Assembly: GCA_027621295.1 (NCBI GenBank)
Contig: JAQCBR010000030.1
Span: 1 to 36,503 of the forward strand
Reading direction: 5' to 3'
Length of the DNA: 36,503 nucleotides
DNA from: Planctomycetota bacterium
GTDB lineage: Bacteria; Planctomycetota; UBA1135; UBA2386
Shown here: positions 35,428 to 36,503 of the stretch, in pieces
How the letters are laid out: the number at the start of each line of letters is the position of its first letter
How positions within the stretch are numbered: the first letter of the stretch is position 1
Position numbers and translations under genes: made by a program
The notes under the pieces: generated by a model
What the model saw: only the letters and a program-made list of their open reading frames with translations
The model's database searches: none
Told to the model about the DNA's origin: nothing

Positions 35428-36156
35428 TCAGTTGCCCGAGCCCGTCGGAGCGGCGCTCGGCACCGGATCCTCTGGCGGCTGGTCCTGCTGCTTCTCCGGG
35501 CTCGGCATCGTCTCGGCGGTCGGCGCCGCGGGACGGGCCGCGGCTTCGGCGCGGAGGCCGTGCTGCTGCGCGTAGGCCGAGGCGAAGAACGGGTCGTCGG
35601 CCTGCTTTCCCCACCAATCGCGCCAGCGGAACACGCTCTGCGCCCGCGCCAGCTTGTCCTCGGTCAGGTGGTCGTAGTCGAAGTCGCGTCCGGTGGCGGT
35701 CTTCAGCGCCTCGTGGCACAGGTAGCGCACCTGGACCTTGGGCGAGTCGAGACCTTCGATCAGCTGCGGAGACTGGCTGAGATCTCCGAGCAGGACCAGC
35801 GTGCGCGACACCTCGAGGCGGACCGACTCGCTGTCGTCGTCCACCTTGGTCTGCAGATAAGGGATCACGCGACGGTCGCCGATCTGCGCGAGGACCCAGG
35901 CGCAGTTCGAGCGGACCTTGGGCTCGCTGTCGTCCAGCCCCTCGAGCAGCGCGGGAATCGCCTGCTCACCGGTCTGGGCGAGCCAGACGAGGCTGTTGAA
36001 CAGCTCGTCGCGGTGCTGGTAGCGGATGTCTGCGACCCGCTGGCGGATCTCCTCCCCCATCAGCGCGTTGGGTTCGGCGAAGGGAAGGTCCTGGCGGGCG
36101 ACGGTGCCGCAGGCAGCCAGCGAGAGAAGCAGGGTGGGAAGCGCAAGGGTCCGCAT
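35428..36156 (-). CDS. HEAT-repeat lipoprotein
   Basis: A 242-residue lipoprotein (lipobox L-A-A-C16, signal M-R-T-L-A-L-P-T-L-L-L-S). Residues about 35-160 are HEAT/armadillo-type helical repeats: A-I-P-A-L-L-E-G-L-D-D-S-E-P-K-V-R, then V-I-P-Y-L-Q-T-K-V-D-D-D-S-E-S-V-R and Q-L-I-E-G-L-D-S-P-K-V-Q-V-R. W-R-D-W-W-G-K-Q near 185 is a motif often seen after HEAT repeats in planctomycete proteins (from memory). The tail is Ala/Pro/Gln-rich and disordered. It is probably an envelope scaffold for protein contacts. Start 36156 has GGAG about 8 nt upstream and directly precedes the signal peptide. Confidence 0.82.
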   Translation of the reverse strand: MRTLALPTLLLSLAACGTVARQDLPFAEPNALMGEEIRQRVADIRYQHRDELFNSLVWLAQTGEQAIPALLEGLDDSEPKVRSNCAWVLAQIGDRRVIPYLQTKVDDDSESVRLEVSRTLVLLGDLSQSPQLIEGLDSPKVQVRYLCHEALKTATGRDFDYDHLTEDKLARAQSVFRWRDWWGKQADDPFFASAYAQQHGLRAEAAARPAAPTAETMPSPEKQQDQPPEDPVPSAAPTGSGN

Positions 36157-36414
36157 CGGGTGATCTCCTGCCCACCCGGAGTGGTTCGCCGTCCGGCGTG
36201 GGCTTGGGGGTCTCATCGACCCCTTGCCGCCGCGGCTTGAGCGATTTCCTCGCGAACCGCCCCATCGTTGGCCGAAGGCTCAGCCACTCCCAGGACCCGC
36301 TGGCAGCGCACCAGCGATTCCGCCGACGACCCCGAACCCGAGGGAGCGCGCCGAGCCAGAAGACCGATTGCCCCCCTGGCCAGCCCTGCGTCAAGCAACC
36401 GCGACGCCGCCGCC

Positions 36415-36459
36415 AGGCGAGCGACCGACAGGCGAGCGACCGACAGGCCAACGACCGAC
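36415..36459. repeat. Three 15-bp tandem repeats
   Basis: Unit aggcgagcgaccgac at 36415-36429 and 36430-36444 (identical), and aggccaacgaccgac at 36445-36459 (two differences). A fourth partial copy (aggcc) begins at 36460 and runs into the hairpin. Confidence 0.85.
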
Positions 36460-36460
36460 A

Positions 36461-36481
36461 GGCCGTGACGAAGTCACAGCC
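36461..36481. terminator. Hairpin next to the tandem repeats
   Basis: ggccgtgac (36461-36469) and gtcacagcc (36473-36481) pair over 9 bp with one mismatch (G-U in one orientation) and a 3-nt loop. It may be the terminator of a minus-strand gene beyond the window edge. It shares the 11-mer gtcacagcctg with the region near 26900. Confidence 0.4.
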
Positions 36482-36503
36482 TGGGTCACGCGGCCGCGAA
36501 GAG

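Larger units (their letters stand above)
36157..36503. other. Intergenic region at the right edge (347 nt)
   Basis: No convincing gene. It contains the HEAT gene leader with its ribosome-binding site, a minus-strand open frame (36213-36473) without a good start codon, three 15-bp tandem repeats and a hairpin. If the minus-strand frame were real it would encode an Ala/Leu/Arg-rich peptide with repeated L-S-V-A-R, but its codon use differs from the neighbouring genes. Confidence 0.5.

Noticed and set aside
36415-36459. Possible CRISPR array from short repeats
   Set aside because: The 15-bp units are directly adjacent with no spacers, and no cas gene is present.
36213-36473. Minus-strand open frame upstream of the HEAT-repeat gene, ending in a peptide with A-N-D-G-A-V-R-E-E-I-A-Q
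   Set aside because: It has no ATG or GTG, only a TTG without a ribosome-binding site, uses codons such as AGG and GGG that are rare in the neighbours, and includes the tandem repeats. A decayed or frameshifted gene cannot be excluded.

Overview
This is a GC-rich (roughly 68-70 %) bacterial chromosome segment with about 31 protein-coding genes, no RNA gene, no CRISPR array and no transposase. Several traits point to Planctomycetota, probably one of its less-studied marine lineages: two formylglycine-type sulfatases with signal peptides, many short lipoproteins, an exported endonuclease I with a C-terminal Y-G-x-G-C-P domain that I associate with planctomycete secreted proteins, a lone pseudopilin, and operons on both strands. 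This placement is an inference from gene content, not a phylogenetic result.

Layout. Positions 1-8.2 kb hold the Gly-rich tail of a truncated gene, a sulfatase, three thioredoxin-fold exported proteins (a CxxC thioredoxin with TPR tail, a TlpA-like lipoprotein and a one-cysteine redoxin), a zinc-ribbon/SPFH pair resembling Bacillus YdjG/YdjI, and a second sulfatase. Positions 8.3-12.5 kb carry a central-carbon block: ATP-dependent PEP carboxykinase (pckA), a 6-phosphofructokinase, and a class I fructose-bisphosphate aldolase (fbaB) that overlaps the kinase gene by 4 nt. An Sfp-type phosphopantetheinyl transferase and the endonuclease follow.

Positions 14.6-26.8 kb are the most interesting part: a dense locus of four ATP-grasp ligases, glycogen synthase (glgA), a serine-nucleophile peptidase E/glutamine-amidotransferase-like protein, two GxSxG esterases (one with an early-set/CBM48-like N-domain, as in enterochelin esterase Fes), a PGPGW-type membrane protein and two lipoproteins. 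Many of these genes overlap by 1-8 nt. They look like a ligase-plus-hydrolase pathway that makes or remodels an amide- or ester-linked metabolite or polymer. Its product is unknown and I know of no characterised pathway with this gene set.

Positions 26.9-36.5 kb contain a GNAT acetyltransferase, a small hypothetical protein, a DUF255/YyaL thioredoxin-domain protein with an apparent signal peptide, two paralogous cohesin-like lipoproteins, ribD and miaB overlapping by 4 nt, a GspG-like pseudopilin and a HEAT-repeat lipoprotein. The right edge has a short tandem repeat and a hairpin.

Starts were chosen by signal peptide, ribosome-binding site or operon overlap. Where these disagree the entry says so.
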